DNA of 40,123 bases, taken from assembly GCF_010894475.1 (NCBI RefSeq), contig NZ_JAAIYB010000019.1, forward strand, positions 1-40,123. Reading direction: 5' to 3'. Below are positions 16,152 through 25,136 of the stretch, piece after piece. A program made the translations under genes and the position numbers. Under the pieces are notes generated by a model. The model was not told the origin of the DNA, did not search any database, and saw only the letters and a list, made by a program, of their open reading frames with translations. The first letter of the stretch is position 1. Every line of letters begins with the position of its first letter. The stretch comes from Myxococcus vastator (lineage in GTDB: Bacteria; Myxococcota; Myxococcia; Myxococcales; Myxococcaceae).

Positions 16152-16337
16152 GTGGAGCCGCCGCTGACTATCGCACAGCCGCCTTCCCGCAGAGGCTTTT
16201 CACGTCAGCCTCCTGGCGGGGGCGAGTGTCCTGGGCAGGTGAGCGGGCCGACTTCGGGTCCACGTCCGGACAGCGCCCGCGCCGCGCGGCTGGCGTGGGA
16301 CGTCCCCACCGGGGAGGTTGGGGACGGAGGTTCACGC

Positions 16338-17084
16338 ATGCGCGTCGTGTTTCCCTTGTCACGGCCCTGGCCGGGGGGGCCGGTGGTGCTCTGGGGTGGA
16401 GCGCTTCCGGCGGGCAGTCTGAAGTACCTGACCTTCTCTCATCACCTCGAGTCCGCGCCCGCGGAGACGAAGGGACTGGTGGAGCTGTCGGGGGCGTCGT
16501 CGGCGCTGGCGCTGGACGCGCTGGGCCGCGAGCGCGGGCTGCCGGTGGTGGCCCTCACGGACACCCTGGGCACCGCGTACCTGCGCGCCAACGGCTTCGG
16601 TGGGGAGGTGCGCACCGTGCACGGCTTCACCCAGGCCTGGGAGCTGGCGCTGGACTACGAGCGCCAGGGCTGGTTCTGGCCCCGGCAGCTCGCCAATGGC
16701 TCGCTGGTGGAGAGCGTGGAGTCGTGGACCACGCGGCTGCTCGACGTCGTCCGGGACGTGTATCCCGCCGTGCGCTGCGTGGTGTGTGGCTTCGGCACGG
16801 GCGCCACCGTCGCGGGGCTGTACCGGCCCTTCTCCGCCGCGGGCTACGAGGTGGTGGGCCTGCAACCCGCGCCCGGCAGGACGATGCCCGGCTGGCGGCG
16901 CTGGGCCGAGCAGAGCCTGGGCTCCAAGGACCTCTTCTACCCCTACCGCGAGGATGTGCCGCTGGAGACGGCGGATGCGAAGGCGGTGGACTCGCTCGCC
17001 GCGCTGCTGGCCTGGGCGCGCTCGGAGCGGCGTCCGGAGGAGGTGCTCGTCATCTCCCACAACGCGAGGCCCCCGTTCGAATGA
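16338..17084 (+). CDS. Short fold-type-II PLP enzyme-like protein (cysteine synthase/threonine synthase superfamily)
   Basis: 248 residues from the ATG at 16338, with GGAGG 8 bases upstream. The pattern follows fold-type-II PLP enzymes: WGGALPAGSLKYL resembles the P-T-G-S-x-K Schiff-base motif (Lys29), VELSGASSALALDAL resembles the Ser-Gly-Asn substrate-binding loop (Asn absent), and CGFGTGATVAGLYRPF resembles the Gly-rich phosphate-binding loop (GTGGT). It is much shorter than the usual ~310 residues and loses the final substrate and PLP-nitrogen motif region. It may be a specialised or inactive member. No signal peptide. It stands alone on this strand and is convergent with the coiled-coil gene, 27 bases away. 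Confidence 0.6.
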   Translation: MRVVFPLSRPWPGGPVVLWGGALPAGSLKYLTFSHHLESAPAETKGLVELSGASSALALDALGRERGLPVVALTDTLGTAYLRANGFGGEVRTVHGFTQAWELALDYERQGWFWPRQLANGSLVESVESWTTRLLDVVRDVYPAVRCVVCGFGTGATVAGLYRPFSAAGYEVVGLQPAPGRTMPGWRRWAEQSLGSKDLFYPYREDVPLETADAKAVDSLAALLAWARSERRPEEVLVISHNARPPFE

Positions 17085-17111
17085 CGGGGGCCGCCGTCAC
17101 GGCGCGGCGCT

Positions 17112-17873
17112 TCAGCGGCCCTGGCCTCCGCGCTGACCGCCCGGGGGGCCTCCCACGCGGCGGTCACCGCGGCGCAGCGTCTGGTACTGGGCGCGCTGGG
17201 CCTCGTCGAGGAGGGCGTTCATCTCCTGGTCGGTCTGCTGGCTCTCCGTGCGCAGCGCCTGGCGCATGTCGCGCATGGACTTCGTGCCGGCGCGGACCTC
17301 ATCCATGAGCGCCTGGCGCTTGGTGGCCTCGGCCTCCATCCGGCGCGTCAGCGTCTGCTCCTGGGTGTAGTTCAGCCGCGCGTCGGTGATGAACTTGCGC
17401 ACGCGCTCCTGCTGCTGCGCCTGCTGCTGGATTTGCGCCTGCTGCCACTGCTGCTGGCGCTGGGCGCGCTGCTCGTTGCGCATCTCGTCCTGGACGTTGC
17501 GCACCGCGTCCTTGAGGTAGTCGCGGCCGCCCGCGGAGTTCAGCGCTTCGCCGGCGACCATGCCGTGCACCTCGGCGCGCAGCTGCTCCACCTCCGCCGC
17601 GAGCGCCGCGGGCGGCGAGGCCACCACCTTCCCATCCGCCGTCAGCGTGGGGCGCCGCTCCACCTCCATCAGCCGTCGGGACAGGCTGATGGACGTGTCC
17701 TCCAGGGCCTTCAGCCGGCGCTCCAGGCTGATGACGTCCGCGGCGACGCTGGTGGGCAGCTCCGGCGGAGGGGACGGGGCCGGAGCCTGCACCGTCTCAC
17801 GTGGACTCCAGAGGGCCACCACGAGCGCCGTGGCGGCAAGGATGAGGGCGGCAATGCTGGCGAGCTTGTTCAC
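17112..17873 (-). CDS. Membrane-anchored coiled-coil protein, Gln-rich
   Basis: 253 residues; no family recognised. One N-terminal membrane segment or signal anchor (about 4-23, LASIAALILAATALVVALW) is followed by a Pro-rich linker. Next comes a long predicted coiled coil with heptad-like Leu/Arg spacing (about 45-215), including a strikingly Gln-rich stretch around residues 135-160. The C-terminal tail is Gly/Arg-rich and probably disordered (GDRRVGGPPGGQRGGQGR). The periplasmic helical part has some likeness to Spy/CpxP-type LTxxQ helices (NALLDEAQRAQYQTLRRG near 225), which would suggest an envelope-stress or chaperone role, but this is weak. Start ATG at 17873. Confidence 0.7.
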   Translation of the reverse strand: MNKLASIAALILAATALVVALWSPRETVQAPAPSPPPELPTSVAADVISLERRLKALEDTSISLSRRLMEVERRPTLTADGKVVASPPAALAAEVEQLRAEVHGMVAGEALNSAGGRDYLKDAVRNVQDEMRNEQRAQRQQQWQQAQIQQQAQQQERVRKFITDARLNYTQEQTLTRRMEAEATKRQALMDEVRAGTKSMRDMRQALRTESQQTDQEMNALLDEAQRAQYQTLRRGDRRVGGPPGGQRGGQGR

Positions 17874-17979
17874 GTCTACTCCGACGGAGGCTGGGACGGC
17901 TTATTCCATATCAGGTGCTGTCCAGCCCTGTCCGCCCGCCTGCTCGCTCCCCAGTCCCTGGGAACAGGCCCCCACCGCG

Positions 17980-18660
17980 TCAGTGGACGTCCCACCGGGC
18001 GGCGATTTCCTCACACGCCAGTCGGACGTCGTTCATCCGGCGCTGCTGGGCCTTGGGCGCCTGGAAGAGCCGGCCCGCGAAGACGTCGAACACGCCCACC
18101 AGCTGCGGGTCCACCGGGCCGCGCTGCTCCAGCCGCTCCTCGGCGTACCGCTGGAGTACCGTGGCGATGTACTGCCCGGAGCGCTCGTCCAGCGGCGTGT
18201 GCTTGGAGAAGTAGAGCTTCAGCAGCCCGGAGCGCATCAGCCCCTGGGCATCCACGCTGCGCAGCAGCACGTCCGGGCGCACGCTGATGTCCACGCCCGC
18301 CAGCGCCAGCGGCGGCAGGTCCGCGTCCACGGGACTGGCAATCGCCTGGGTGCTCAGCCCCCCCGCGGACACCAGGCACCGCTGGAGCGCCTCCGCGCAC
18401 AGGGCCAGCCGGTGCGCGTCGTAGTCGGATTCCGGCTGGGCATTGAGGAGCCGCCGCTGGTGGTAGCGGAGGATGACCTCGTCCCGGCCTCCGCACAGGA
18501 ACTCGATGATGGCCTGGGCGGCGGCGGGGTAGCGCAGGTGCCGCGGGTCCACCGGGTGCTTCTGGCCCTGGATGATGCGCTTTCGCAGCGACGGCGTCGC
18601 GGTGAGGTACTGGCCCAGCTTGTTGACGGAGACGCGCGGACTCTCACGGGTGACGGTCAT
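17980..18660 (-). CDS. Conserved hypothetical protein, possible PD-(D/E)XK-like core
   Basis: 226 residues, cytosolic (no signal or membrane segment). I recall related unnamed proteins in actinobacteria and myxobacteria with the same opening (SVNKLGQYLTATPSLRKRI) and ending (QQRRMNDVRLACEEIAARW), but have no function for them. In the middle, VDISVRPDVLLR followed 10 residues later by SGLLKLYFSK has the strand-Asp-strand-Lys spacing of PD-(D/E)XK nucleases, with Ser in place of the second acidic residue. This is a pattern reading, not proof. The ATG at 18660 has AAGGAAGG just upstream. It lies downstream of a strong hairpin that ends the hybrid kinase gene. Confidence 0.65.
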   Translation of the reverse strand: MTVTRESPRVSVNKLGQYLTATPSLRKRIIQGQKHPVDPRHLRYPAAAQAIIEFLCGGRDEVILRYHQRRLLNAQPESDYDAHRLALCAEALQRCLVSAGGLSTQAIASPVDADLPPLALAGVDISVRPDVLLRSVDAQGLMRSGLLKLYFSKHTPLDERSGQYIATVLQRYAEERLEQRGPVDPQLVGVFDVFAGRLFQAPKAQQRRMNDVRLACEEIAARWDVH

Positions 18661-18718
18661 GGTTCGGCCTTCCTTTCCGGCTTCGGGAATGAAGGCAGAC
18701 TACCGAAAGGGTCTGACA

Positions 18719-18755
18719 TTTCCGGGGCGGCCAGCCCCGCTGGCCGCCCCGGAAA
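18719..18755 (-). terminator. Strong hairpin between the hybrid kinase gene and the hypothetical gene
   Basis: A perfect 17-base inverted repeat (18719-18735 and 18739-18755; TTTCCGGGGCGGCCAGC and its complement) with a 3-base loop. It starts 25 bases past the kinase stop (18780). It is symmetrical with A/T ends, so it could terminate in either direction. It lies 59 bases or more ahead of the next start, so promoter function is unlikely. Confidence 0.65.
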
Positions 18756-18779
18756 AGAAGACTCGTGAGGTAGGCCAGG

Positions 18780-21700
18780 TCAGGCCCGTCGTGGCGGGCC
18801 TCGGGTGGCCATGGAGGCGATGACGGCCATCAGCTCCACCGGCTCAATGGGCTTGGGCACATGGGTGGTGAAGCCCGCGAGCAGCGCGCGCGTCCGGTCC
18901 TCCATGCGGGTGTAGGCCGTGAGGGCCACCGCGGGGATGCCCCCGCCCTGCGCCGCGGGCAGGGCCCGGACGCGGGCGATGAAGCGGTACCCGTCCTCCT
19001 CGGGCATGCCGACGTCGGAGACGAGCACGTCGAAGGACGCCTTGTGGAGCTCGGCCAGCGCGTCCTCCGACGAGCTGGCCGTGGTGACGATGCCGCCACA
19101 CGTCTCGATGATGCTGCGGAGCAGCTCGCGCGTGTCCTCCTCGTCGTCCACCACGAGCACCCGCAGGGTCGCGAGCTGGGGCGGGCAGGGGATGTCCTGC
19201 TCCTGCAACGGGCCGCGGAGGGTGGGCGGCACCCGCACCTCCCGCCGCAGCGCCACGGCCTGCGGCAGGCTGACGATGAAGGTGGCCCCCCGGCCCTCGC
19301 CCTCGCTGGTGGCCATCACGGTGCCGCCGTGCAGCTCCACCAGGTGCCGGACGATGGCCAGCCCCAGCCCGAGCCCCCCGGCCTTGCGCGTGGTGCTGCC
19401 GTCGGCCTGACGGAAGCGCTCGAACACGTGCGGCAGGAACCGCGGGGAGATGCCCTGGCCCGTGTCGGCCACCGAGATTTCCACCGAGGAGTTCCGCCGC
19501 TCCACCAGCACCTGGATGCGGCCTCCCTTGGGGGTGAACTTCACCGCGTTGGACAAGAGGTTCCACACCACCTGCTGCAGGCGGCTCACGTCGCCCATGA
19601 TGGTGCCGCTCGAGTCGAGCGCGGCCTGGATGCGGATGCCCTTCGCGTCGGCGGCGGGCCGCAGGGACTCGAGCGCGGCCTCCACGACCTGGCTCACGTC
19701 GACGGACGACACCTCCAGCTTCAGCTTGCCCGTCATGATGCGGCTCACGTCGAGCAGGTCCTCGACGAGCTGCCCCTGGGCGCGGGCATTGCGCTCCACG
19801 GTGGCCAGCGCCCGCTCCCGCTTCTCCGGCGGCAGCGTGCCGGTCCTCAGCATCTGCACCCAGCCGAGCACCGCCGTGAGCGGCGTGCGCAGCTCGTGGG
19901 AGACGGTGGCGAGGAACTCGTCCTTGAGCCGGTTGGCCTCCTCCGCCTCCTCGCGCGCCACGCGCTCCCGGGCGAGCAGCCGCTCCCGCTCCGCCTCCAG
20001 CCGCTTCTGCGCGCGGATGTCGCGGCTGACGGTGGCGATGCCCATCTGCCGCTGGGTGTCGTGCTCCACCAGGGCGAAGGTGTGGTACTGCGCCGCGATG
20101 GGCTCGCCCGTCGGGAAGTACCGGAAGCGGAACTCCCCCTCCCACCGGCCGCCCTTGAGGACGGCGGGCGCGATGTGCTGGTCCACGTAGGGCTGGTCCT
20201 CGGCCAGGAAGAAGTCCCGCAGGAGGTACCGGGTGATGTCTTCATCGGGCTTCAGGCCCAGCAGGCGCCGCCCCGCGTCGTTCACCCAAACCGCCTTGCC
20301 GGACGGGTCTCCCACGCCGATGAAGTCGGGGGACTGCTCGACGATGGTGGCCAGCCGCTCGCGCTCCTGTTCGGAGCTCCGTTGCTCCGTCACGTCCTGC
20401 AGGGCGCCGACGACGCGGTCAGGCCGCCCCTGGGCGTCGAAGTGCGTCTTCACCATGGCCAGCAGGAAGCGCTGCACGCCATCCCAGCCCTTCACGCGGC
20501 ACTCCAGGCGAACCGCCCCCGCGCCCGGATGCAGCGCCTGTTCAATCGTGCGCCGTGCGCGGTCCACGTCGTCGGGATGGAGTCGGGCCCCGGCCTCCGC
20601 CAGCGTCGGGGACGCGCCAGGGGGAAGGCCCAGGTGCTGAAGGGCCCGCTCGTCCCACGTCAGCACGCCGCGCTCGTACTGCAATTCCACGACGCCCAAC
20701 TGGCCGGCGGCCAGCGCCATCCGCAGGCGCTCCTCGCTGGCCCTGAGCGCGGTCTCCGCCTGGGCCCGCCGGACCACCTCCGCTTCGGCCTGGGCCCGGG
20801 CCTGCTGGGCGTGCGCGAAAGCCTCGCGCTCGGCGCGCTTCTCCTGCTCCACGGCCAGGTGGGTGACCACCTCGCGCGCCACGTCCTCGAAGAACTGGCG
20901 ATAGGTGTCGTCGAAGCGCAGCCGGGGGCTGATGCCCAGGACGAGCACGCCCCGCAGGCTGTCCGTGTGGGTGCGGCGCAGGGGCAGCACCAGCGCCTTC
21001 TCCGTCGGCTCGGGCCAGGGGCCGAACTGGCGGGCGCCCAGGATGGACGGCACCGACTCCAGGAGGACCGGGACGTTCGCCGCCACGGCCTGCTTCGTGG
21101 CCTCCGTGATTCGTCCCAGGTCCATGACGGCGTGCTGCGCCAGCCCTTCGAGCCCCGTGGACGCCGTCAGCCCCAGCCGCTGCTCGCCCTCGTCCCAGTG
21201 GTAGATGAGCGCGAAGGGGATGTCCTTGGGGTTGTCCGCCAGGGCCCGGATGGCATCCGTGGTGGCGCTCTCGGAAGGCCCGGTCACCCGGGGCGCCCGC
21301 GCGCGAATCGTGGCCAGCCGGCGCTCGCTGAGCACGACGTCGGTGACCTCGAAGACGACCTGGAGGATGCCCGCGATGGCGCCCGCGTCGTCCCGCAGGG
21401 GGCTGAAGTCGAAGGTGAAGTAGGCCTCTTCATTGAACCCGTAGCGGGTGAGCATGAAGTAGGTCTTCGCCACCTGCGTCACTTCGCCCGTCTCCAGGAG
21501 CTTGCGCATCCAGGGCGAGATGACGGGATAGGTGTCGGGCCAGCACTCGCGGTAGGTGGCGCCCAGGTAGCGGGGGTGGCGCGGGCCCATGATGACCGCG
21601 TAGCCGTCGTTGTAGACCTGGATGAGCTCGTCCCCCCAGAAGATGATGGCGGGGGCCGGCATCTCCAGGATCATGGCGACGAACGACTTCAGCGGGCGAG

Positions 21701-21812
21701 GCCACGACGCGTAGGGGCCAAGTGGGGTGCGGCTCCAATCATGCGAGCGCAGCAGCTCCCCCAGTTCGCCACCAGGGCCAGGGAGTTCAGTCTGGGAGGT
21801 GAGTTGTTTCAC
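18780..21812 (-). CDS. Cytosolic hybrid histidine kinase (PAS-GAF-PAS-PAS-HisKA-HATPase-REC)
   Basis: 1010 residues, no membrane segment. Order as read: an N-terminal PAS-like domain (about 40-165, IIFWGDELIQVYNDGYAVIMG); a GAF domain (about 170-325); a short coiled-coil linker; a PAS domain (about 350-475, AAGQLGVVELQY, ending DVTEQRSSE); a second PAS domain (about 480-610, ending SRDIRAQKRLEAE); HisKA with His639 (EFLATVSHELRTP); HATPase with NLLSNAVKFTPKGG, ADTGQGIS and GGLGLGLAI; and a C-terminal receiver with VVDDEEDT, Asp933 (LVSDVGMPEEDG) and Lys in VPKPIEP. All catalytic residues are present. It should sense soluble ligands or redox state and pass phosphate to its own receiver. No cognate regulator is adjacent; the divergent neighbour is the hpd operon. 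Confidence 0.93.
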   Translation of the reverse strand: MKQLTSQTELPGPGGELGELLRSHDWSRTPLGPYASWPRPLKSFVAMILEMPAPAIIFWGDELIQVYNDGYAVIMGPRHPRYLGATYRECWPDTYPVISPWMRKLLETGEVTQVAKTYFMLTRYGFNEEAYFTFDFSPLRDDAGAIAGILQVVFEVTDVVLSERRLATIRARAPRVTGPSESATTDAIRALADNPKDIPFALIYHWDEGEQRLGLTASTGLEGLAQHAVMDLGRITEATKQAVAANVPVLLESVPSILGARQFGPWPEPTEKALVLPLRRTHTDSLRGVLVLGISPRLRFDDTYRQFFEDVAREVVTHLAVEQEKRAEREAFAHAQQARAQAEAEVVRRAQAETALRASEERLRMALAAGQLGVVELQYERGVLTWDERALQHLGLPPGASPTLAEAGARLHPDDVDRARRTIEQALHPGAGAVRLECRVKGWDGVQRFLLAMVKTHFDAQGRPDRVVGALQDVTEQRSSEQERERLATIVEQSPDFIGVGDPSGKAVWVNDAGRRLLGLKPDEDITRYLLRDFFLAEDQPYVDQHIAPAVLKGGRWEGEFRFRYFPTGEPIAAQYHTFALVEHDTQRQMGIATVSRDIRAQKRLEAERERLLARERVAREEAEEANRLKDEFLATVSHELRTPLTAVLGWVQMLRTGTLPPEKRERALATVERNARAQGQLVEDLLDVSRIMTGKLKLEVSSVDVSQVVEAALESLRPAADAKGIRIQAALDSSGTIMGDVSRLQQVVWNLLSNAVKFTPKGGRIQVLVERRNSSVEISVADTGQGISPRFLPHVFERFRQADGSTTRKAGGLGLGLAIVRHLVELHGGTVMATSEGEGRGATFIVSLPQAVALRREVRVPPTLRGPLQEQDIPCPPQLATLRVLVVDDEEDTRELLRSIIETCGGIVTTASSSEDALAELHKASFDVLVSDVGMPEEDGYRFIARVRALPAAQGGGIPAVALTAYTRMEDRTRALLAGFTTHVPKPIEPVELMAVIASMATRGPPRRA

Positions 21813-22172
21813 GCGGTCGGTGAGGTGCGGGGCGGATGCGTTATCTAACGACGCAGACTGCCGCGTCCTATCCCCGTGCGTCCGGCCGAATCGCGACGAA
21901 GCGGGGGAGCAGGCGCTTGAACCACGTCCAGCGTCATGCCGTGAACAGCCCTCCGCCGCCCGAGCGCCATCCGTCCCCAGGGCAAGTTGATGGTGGATTC
22001 ACGACGCAAGGTGTTGTGCAAACCCCTGACAGTCTCTGACTGGACTTTGTACTTTTTATGCAAGGGGGCCATTCCTACTTTCGCTGGTGGAGGCGCTCTC
22101 GAGTCCGGGGCGTTTCGGAGACTCGCGTGGGCCGTGAAGGCCCGCGCCCCAGCAACGCACGGAGGCGGCGTC
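21813..22172. other. 360-base divergent intergenic region (hybrid kinase / hpd operon)
   Basis: No convincing gene. It is more AT-rich than its surroundings in 21990-22060, where the promoter candidate for hpd lies. The kinase-proximal part (21813-21960) is GC-rich and featureless to my reading. A short direct repeat (CTGACAGTCT / CTGACTGGAC, near 22026-22045) overlaps the promoter candidate and could be a regulator site. Confidence 0.4.
22026..22055 (+). promoter_or_regulatory. Candidate promoter of the hpd-hmgA operon
   Basis: CTGACA (22026-22031), an 18-base spacer and TACTTT (22050-22055) in an unusually AT-rich pocket, about 120 bases ahead of hpd. The -10 match is weak; the local composition is the stronger argument. 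Confidence 0.3.
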
Positions 22173-23237
22173 ATGGCGGATACGGCAGAGAACCCTCTTG
22201 GGCTGAACGGCTTCGAATTCGTGGAGTTCACCAGCCCCCAGCCCGAGGTGATGGAGCGCCTCTTCGAGCGGCTGGGGTTCACCGCGTACTCCAAGCACCC
22301 GTCCAAGGAGCTGGTCCGCTACAAGCAAGGTGGCATCAACCTGCTCGTCAACCGCGAGCCGACCGGGCAGGCCGCTGAGTTCCGCGCGGAGCACGGCCCG
22401 TCCGCCAGCGGCATGGCCTTCCGCGTGGCGAACGCGCGCACCGCCTACGAGATGGCCCTGGAGCGCGGCGCCAAGGCGGCGGACCCGGAGCGGGGCTCGC
22501 TGGGCGAGGGCTCCTATGTCATCGAGGGCATCGGTGGCAGCCTGCTGTATCTGGTGGACCGCCACGGGGCGAAGGGGTCGCTCTATGACACCTGGCAGGT
22601 GCTCCCCGGCGCCGAGGAGGCCGAGGCGAAGAACAGCGTGGGCCTGGAGACGCTGGACCACCTGACGCACAACGTGCGCCGCGGGCAGATGCGCACCTGG
22701 TCATCCTTCTACAACCGCATCTTCGGCTTCACCGAGCAGAAGTACTTCGACATCAAGGGCCAGGCCACGGGCCTGTTCAGCCAGGCGATGATCGCCCCGG
22801 ACCAGGCCATCCGGATTCCGCTCAACGAGAGCCAGGACGACAAGTCGCAGATCGAGGAGTTCATCCGCCAGTACAAGGGCGAGGGCATCCAGCACCTGGC
22901 GCTCACCACGCCGGACATCTACGGCACCGTGGAGCGGCTGCGCGCGCGCGGCGTGGCGCTGCAGGACACGCTGGACACCTACTACGACCTGGTCGACAAG
23001 CGCGTCCCCAACCACGGCGAGGACCTGGCGCGGATGCGGAAGAATCGCATCCTCATCGACGGCAGCGAGGAAGAGGGTCTGCTGCTCCAGATCTTCACCG
23101 AGAATCTCTTCGGGCCCATCTTCTTCGAAATCATCCAGCGCAAGGGCAACGAGGGCTTCGGGAACGGCAACTTCCAGGCGCTCTTCGAGTCCATCGAGCT
23201 GGACCAGATTCGCCGCGGCGTCATCAAGGTCGACTAG
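22173..23237 (+). CDS. hpd: 4-hydroxyphenylpyruvate dioxygenase
   Basis: 354 residues, normal for bacterial HPPD (about 350-360). The enzyme converts 4-hydroxyphenylpyruvate to homogentisate in tyrosine catabolism, using non-heme Fe(II) and O2. The iron triad is visible by motif: His163 (LDHLTHNV), His241 (IQHLALTT) and Glu319 (FFEIIQRKG). The C-terminal helix that closes the active site (GFGNGNFQALFESIE) is intact. The ATG at 22173 has GGAGG 9 bases upstream; earlier in-frame starts lack support. hmgA follows after 30 bases, so the next pathway step is co-expressed. Confidence 0.97.
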   Translation: MADTAENPLGLNGFEFVEFTSPQPEVMERLFERLGFTAYSKHPSKELVRYKQGGINLLVNREPTGQAAEFRAEHGPSASGMAFRVANARTAYEMALERGAKAADPERGSLGEGSYVIEGIGGSLLYLVDRHGAKGSLYDTWQVLPGAEEAEAKNSVGLETLDHLTHNVRRGQMRTWSSFYNRIFGFTEQKYFDIKGQATGLFSQAMIAPDQAIRIPLNESQDDKSQIEEFIRQYKGEGIQHLALTTPDIYGTVERLRARGVALQDTLDTYYDLVDKRVPNHGEDLARMRKNRILIDGSEEEGLLLQIFTENLFGPIFFEIIQRKGNEGFGNGNFQALFESIELDQIRRGVIKVD

Positions 23238-23267
23238 GCCGCGCGCTGCGCTTGCGAGGAGAATCCG

Positions 23268-24605
23268 GTGACCACCCAGCCCTCCACCGAGGTGTCGCCG
23301 GGGAGCGTCCTCAAGACGGCTCCCGGCGCCTATCTGTCTGGCTTCGGCAACGAGTTCGCCACCGAGGCGGTGCCCGGCGCACTGCCAGAGGGGCAGAATT
23401 CGCCCCAGCGGGCGCCGTTCGGCCTCTATGCCGAGCAGCTGTCGGGCTCGGCCTTCACGGCCCCGCGCCGGGAGAACCGGCGCTCCTGGCTGTACCGCCT
23501 CCGGCCCAGCGCCAACCACCCGGCGTTCCAGCCGCTGGCGCAGGGGCTGTTGCGCAGCGGTCCCTTCGACGAGGTGCCCGCTTCGCCCAACCGCCTGCGG
23601 TGGAATCCCCAGCCCCCGCCGGTCCCTCCCACCGACTTCGTGGACGGGCTCGTCACCTACGCGGGCAACGGGGACGCGGCGTCGGGCGCGGGCCTCAGCA
23701 TCCACCTGTACGCGGCCAACCGCTCCATGGTGGACCGGGTGTTCTTCGACGCGGACGGCGAGCTGCTCATCGTCCCGCAGGCGGGGCGGCTGCGGCTGGT
23801 GACGGAGCTGGGCGTGCTGGACGTGGCGCCGGGCGAAATCGCGGTGGTGCCGCGCGGGGTGCGCTTCCGCGCGGAGCTGCCGGAGGGCCAGGCCGCGGGC
23901 TACGTCTGTGAGAACCACGGCGCGTTCTTCCGCCTGCCGGACCTGGGGCCCATTGGCGCCAACGGTCTGGCCAACCCGCGCGACTTCCTGACGCCGGTGG
24001 CGGCCTTCGAGGACGTGGACCGGCCCACGGAGGTGGTGCAGAAGTTCCAGGGGCGGCTGTGGTCGGCCCGGTATGCGTACTCGCCGCTGGACGTGGTGGC
24101 GTGGCACGGGAACCTGGCGCCGTACAAGTACGACCTGGCCCGCTTCAACACCCTCAACACGGTGAGCTTCGACCACCCGGACCCGTCCATCTTCACGGTG
24201 CTCACGTCGCCCAGCGAGGTGCCGGGCACGGCCAACTGCGACTTCGTCATCTTCCCGCCGCGGTGGATGGTGGCCGAGCACACCTTCCGGCCGCCCTGGT
24301 TCCACCGCAACGTGATGAGCGAGTTCATGGGGCTGGTGCACGGCGTCTACGACGCGAAGGCGGGCGGCTTCGCCCCGGGCGGCGGCTCGCTGCACAACTG
24401 CATGAGCGGCCACGGCCCGGACCGGACCAGCTACGAGCAGGCCGTCCAGGCGGACCTGAAGCCTCACAAAATCAAGGACACGCTGGCCTTCATGTTCGAG
24501 TCGCGCTGGGTCCTCCGGCCCACGCGCTTCGCCATGGAGTCGCCGGCGCTTCAGCAGGACTACGACGCGTGCTGGGCGGGCTTCCAGAAGGCGAAGCTGC
24601 CTTGA
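23268..24605 (+). CDS. hmgA: Homogentisate 1,2-dioxygenase
   Basis: 445 residues from a GTG at 23268 with GAGGAG upstream. It opens the aromatic ring of homogentisate to maleylacetoacetate with Fe(II). The opening ([21 protein letters not shown]) is diagnostic. The iron-binding region is intact: [15 protein letters not shown] supplies the first His and the Glu, and the His of MSGHGPD after APGGGSLHN supplies the second. Length matches the family. It is second in the hpd operon; maleylacetoacetate isomerase and fumarylacetoacetase genes are not in the window. Confidence 0.97.
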   Translation: MTTQPSTEVSPGSVLKTAPGAYLSGFGNEFATEAVPGALPEGQNSPQRAPFGLYAEQLSGSAFTAPRRENRRSWLYRLRPSANHPAFQPLAQGLLRSGPFDEVPASPNRLRWNPQPPPVPPTDFVDGLVTYAGNGDAASGAGLSIHLYAANRSMVDRVFFDADGELLIVPQAGRLRLVTELGVLDVAPGEIAVVPRGVRFRAELPEGQAAGYVCENHGAFFRLPDLGPIGANGLANPRDFLTPVAAFEDVDRPTEVVQKFQGRLWSARYAYSPLDVVAWHGNLAPYKYDLARFNTLNTVSFDHPDPSIFTVLTSPSEVPGTANCDFVIFPPRWMVAEHTFRPPWFHRNVMSEFMGLVHGVYDAKAGGFAPGGGSLHNCMSGHGPDRTSYEQAVQADLKPHKIKDTLAFMFESRWVLRPTRFAMESPALQQDYDACWAGFQKAKLP

Positions 24606-24612
24606 GGGCCGC

Positions 24613-24993
24613 GTGAGCACGGGGGAAGCGCCGGCCGGGCGCAAGCGCGTCTGGACGACACCGGCCAACGTGAAGCTGCTCCCGGTGAGCGCCCTGGAGG
24701 ACCCCGGGGCGCGCAACCTCGTCCTCCAGATGGGGGACGCCTTCTTCCACGGCTTCCTGGTGCGCAAGGGTGACGCGGTCCACGGCTACGTGGATCGGTG
24801 TCCCCATGCGGGCCTGCCGCTCGCGCGCGAACTGGACCGCTACCTGACGCCGGACAAGGAGCTCATCGTCTGCGGCTGGCACGGGGCCCTGTTCCAGGTG
24901 GAGGACGGGCTGTGCGTGGGCGGGCCGTGCTCGGGTGGCCGGCTCACCCCGTGGCCGGTGACGGTGCGCGACGGCATGGTCGTCACCGGCTGA
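24613..24993 (+). CDS. Rieske [2Fe-2S] protein of the tyrosine-catabolism operon
   Basis: 126 residues from a GTG at 24613, only 7 bases past the hmgA stop, so almost certainly co-transcribed. The cluster ligands are Cys63-x-His65 (RCPHAGLPL) and Cys87-x-x-His90 (CGWHGALF). The loop between His65 and Cys87 is 21 residues, longer than the usual ~16-17, because of an inserted charged stretch (RELDRYLTPDKE). There is no disulfide Cys pair, so it resembles dioxygenase-type ferredoxins. Neither HPPD nor homogentisate dioxygenase needs an external electron donor, so its part in this operon is unclear. Confidence 0.88.
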   Translation: MSTGEAPAGRKRVWTTPANVKLLPVSALEDPGARNLVLQMGDAFFHGFLVRKGDAVHGYVDRCPHAGLPLARELDRYLTPDKELIVCGWHGALFQVEDGLCVGGPCSGGRLTPWPVTVRDGMVVTG

Positions 24994-25030
24994 GCCGCCG
25001 CGGGCACGCGTTTCGCTCCACGTCCGTCGC

Positions 25031-25058
25031 ATGACGTTTTGGGGCTTAAGCCTATAAG
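25031..25058 (+). promoter_or_regulatory. Candidate promoter of the endonuclease/phosphatase-family gene
   Basis: ATGACG (25031-25036), a 16-base spacer and TATAAG (25053-25058), in an AT-rich pocket that also contains a GCTTAAGC palindrome. It lies about 80 bases ahead of the start at 25137. Confidence 0.4.
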
Positions 25059-25136
25059 TCTTGATTTGCAGCTTCTGGTGCCCGAGCCTGGGGCGGCGTC
25101 GTGGCGACGCCGTTCTTGAAAGGTACGGGTGGAGTG

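Noticed and set aside
17088-17121. GGGCCGC...GCGGCCC inverted repeat between convergent genes
   Set aside because: Only 7 bases with a 20-base loop; within chance expectation at this GC content.
18861-21848. 995-residue plus-strand open frame
   Set aside because: Mirror of the 1010-residue hybrid kinase, whose motifs are all intact; typical GC-rich antisense ORF.
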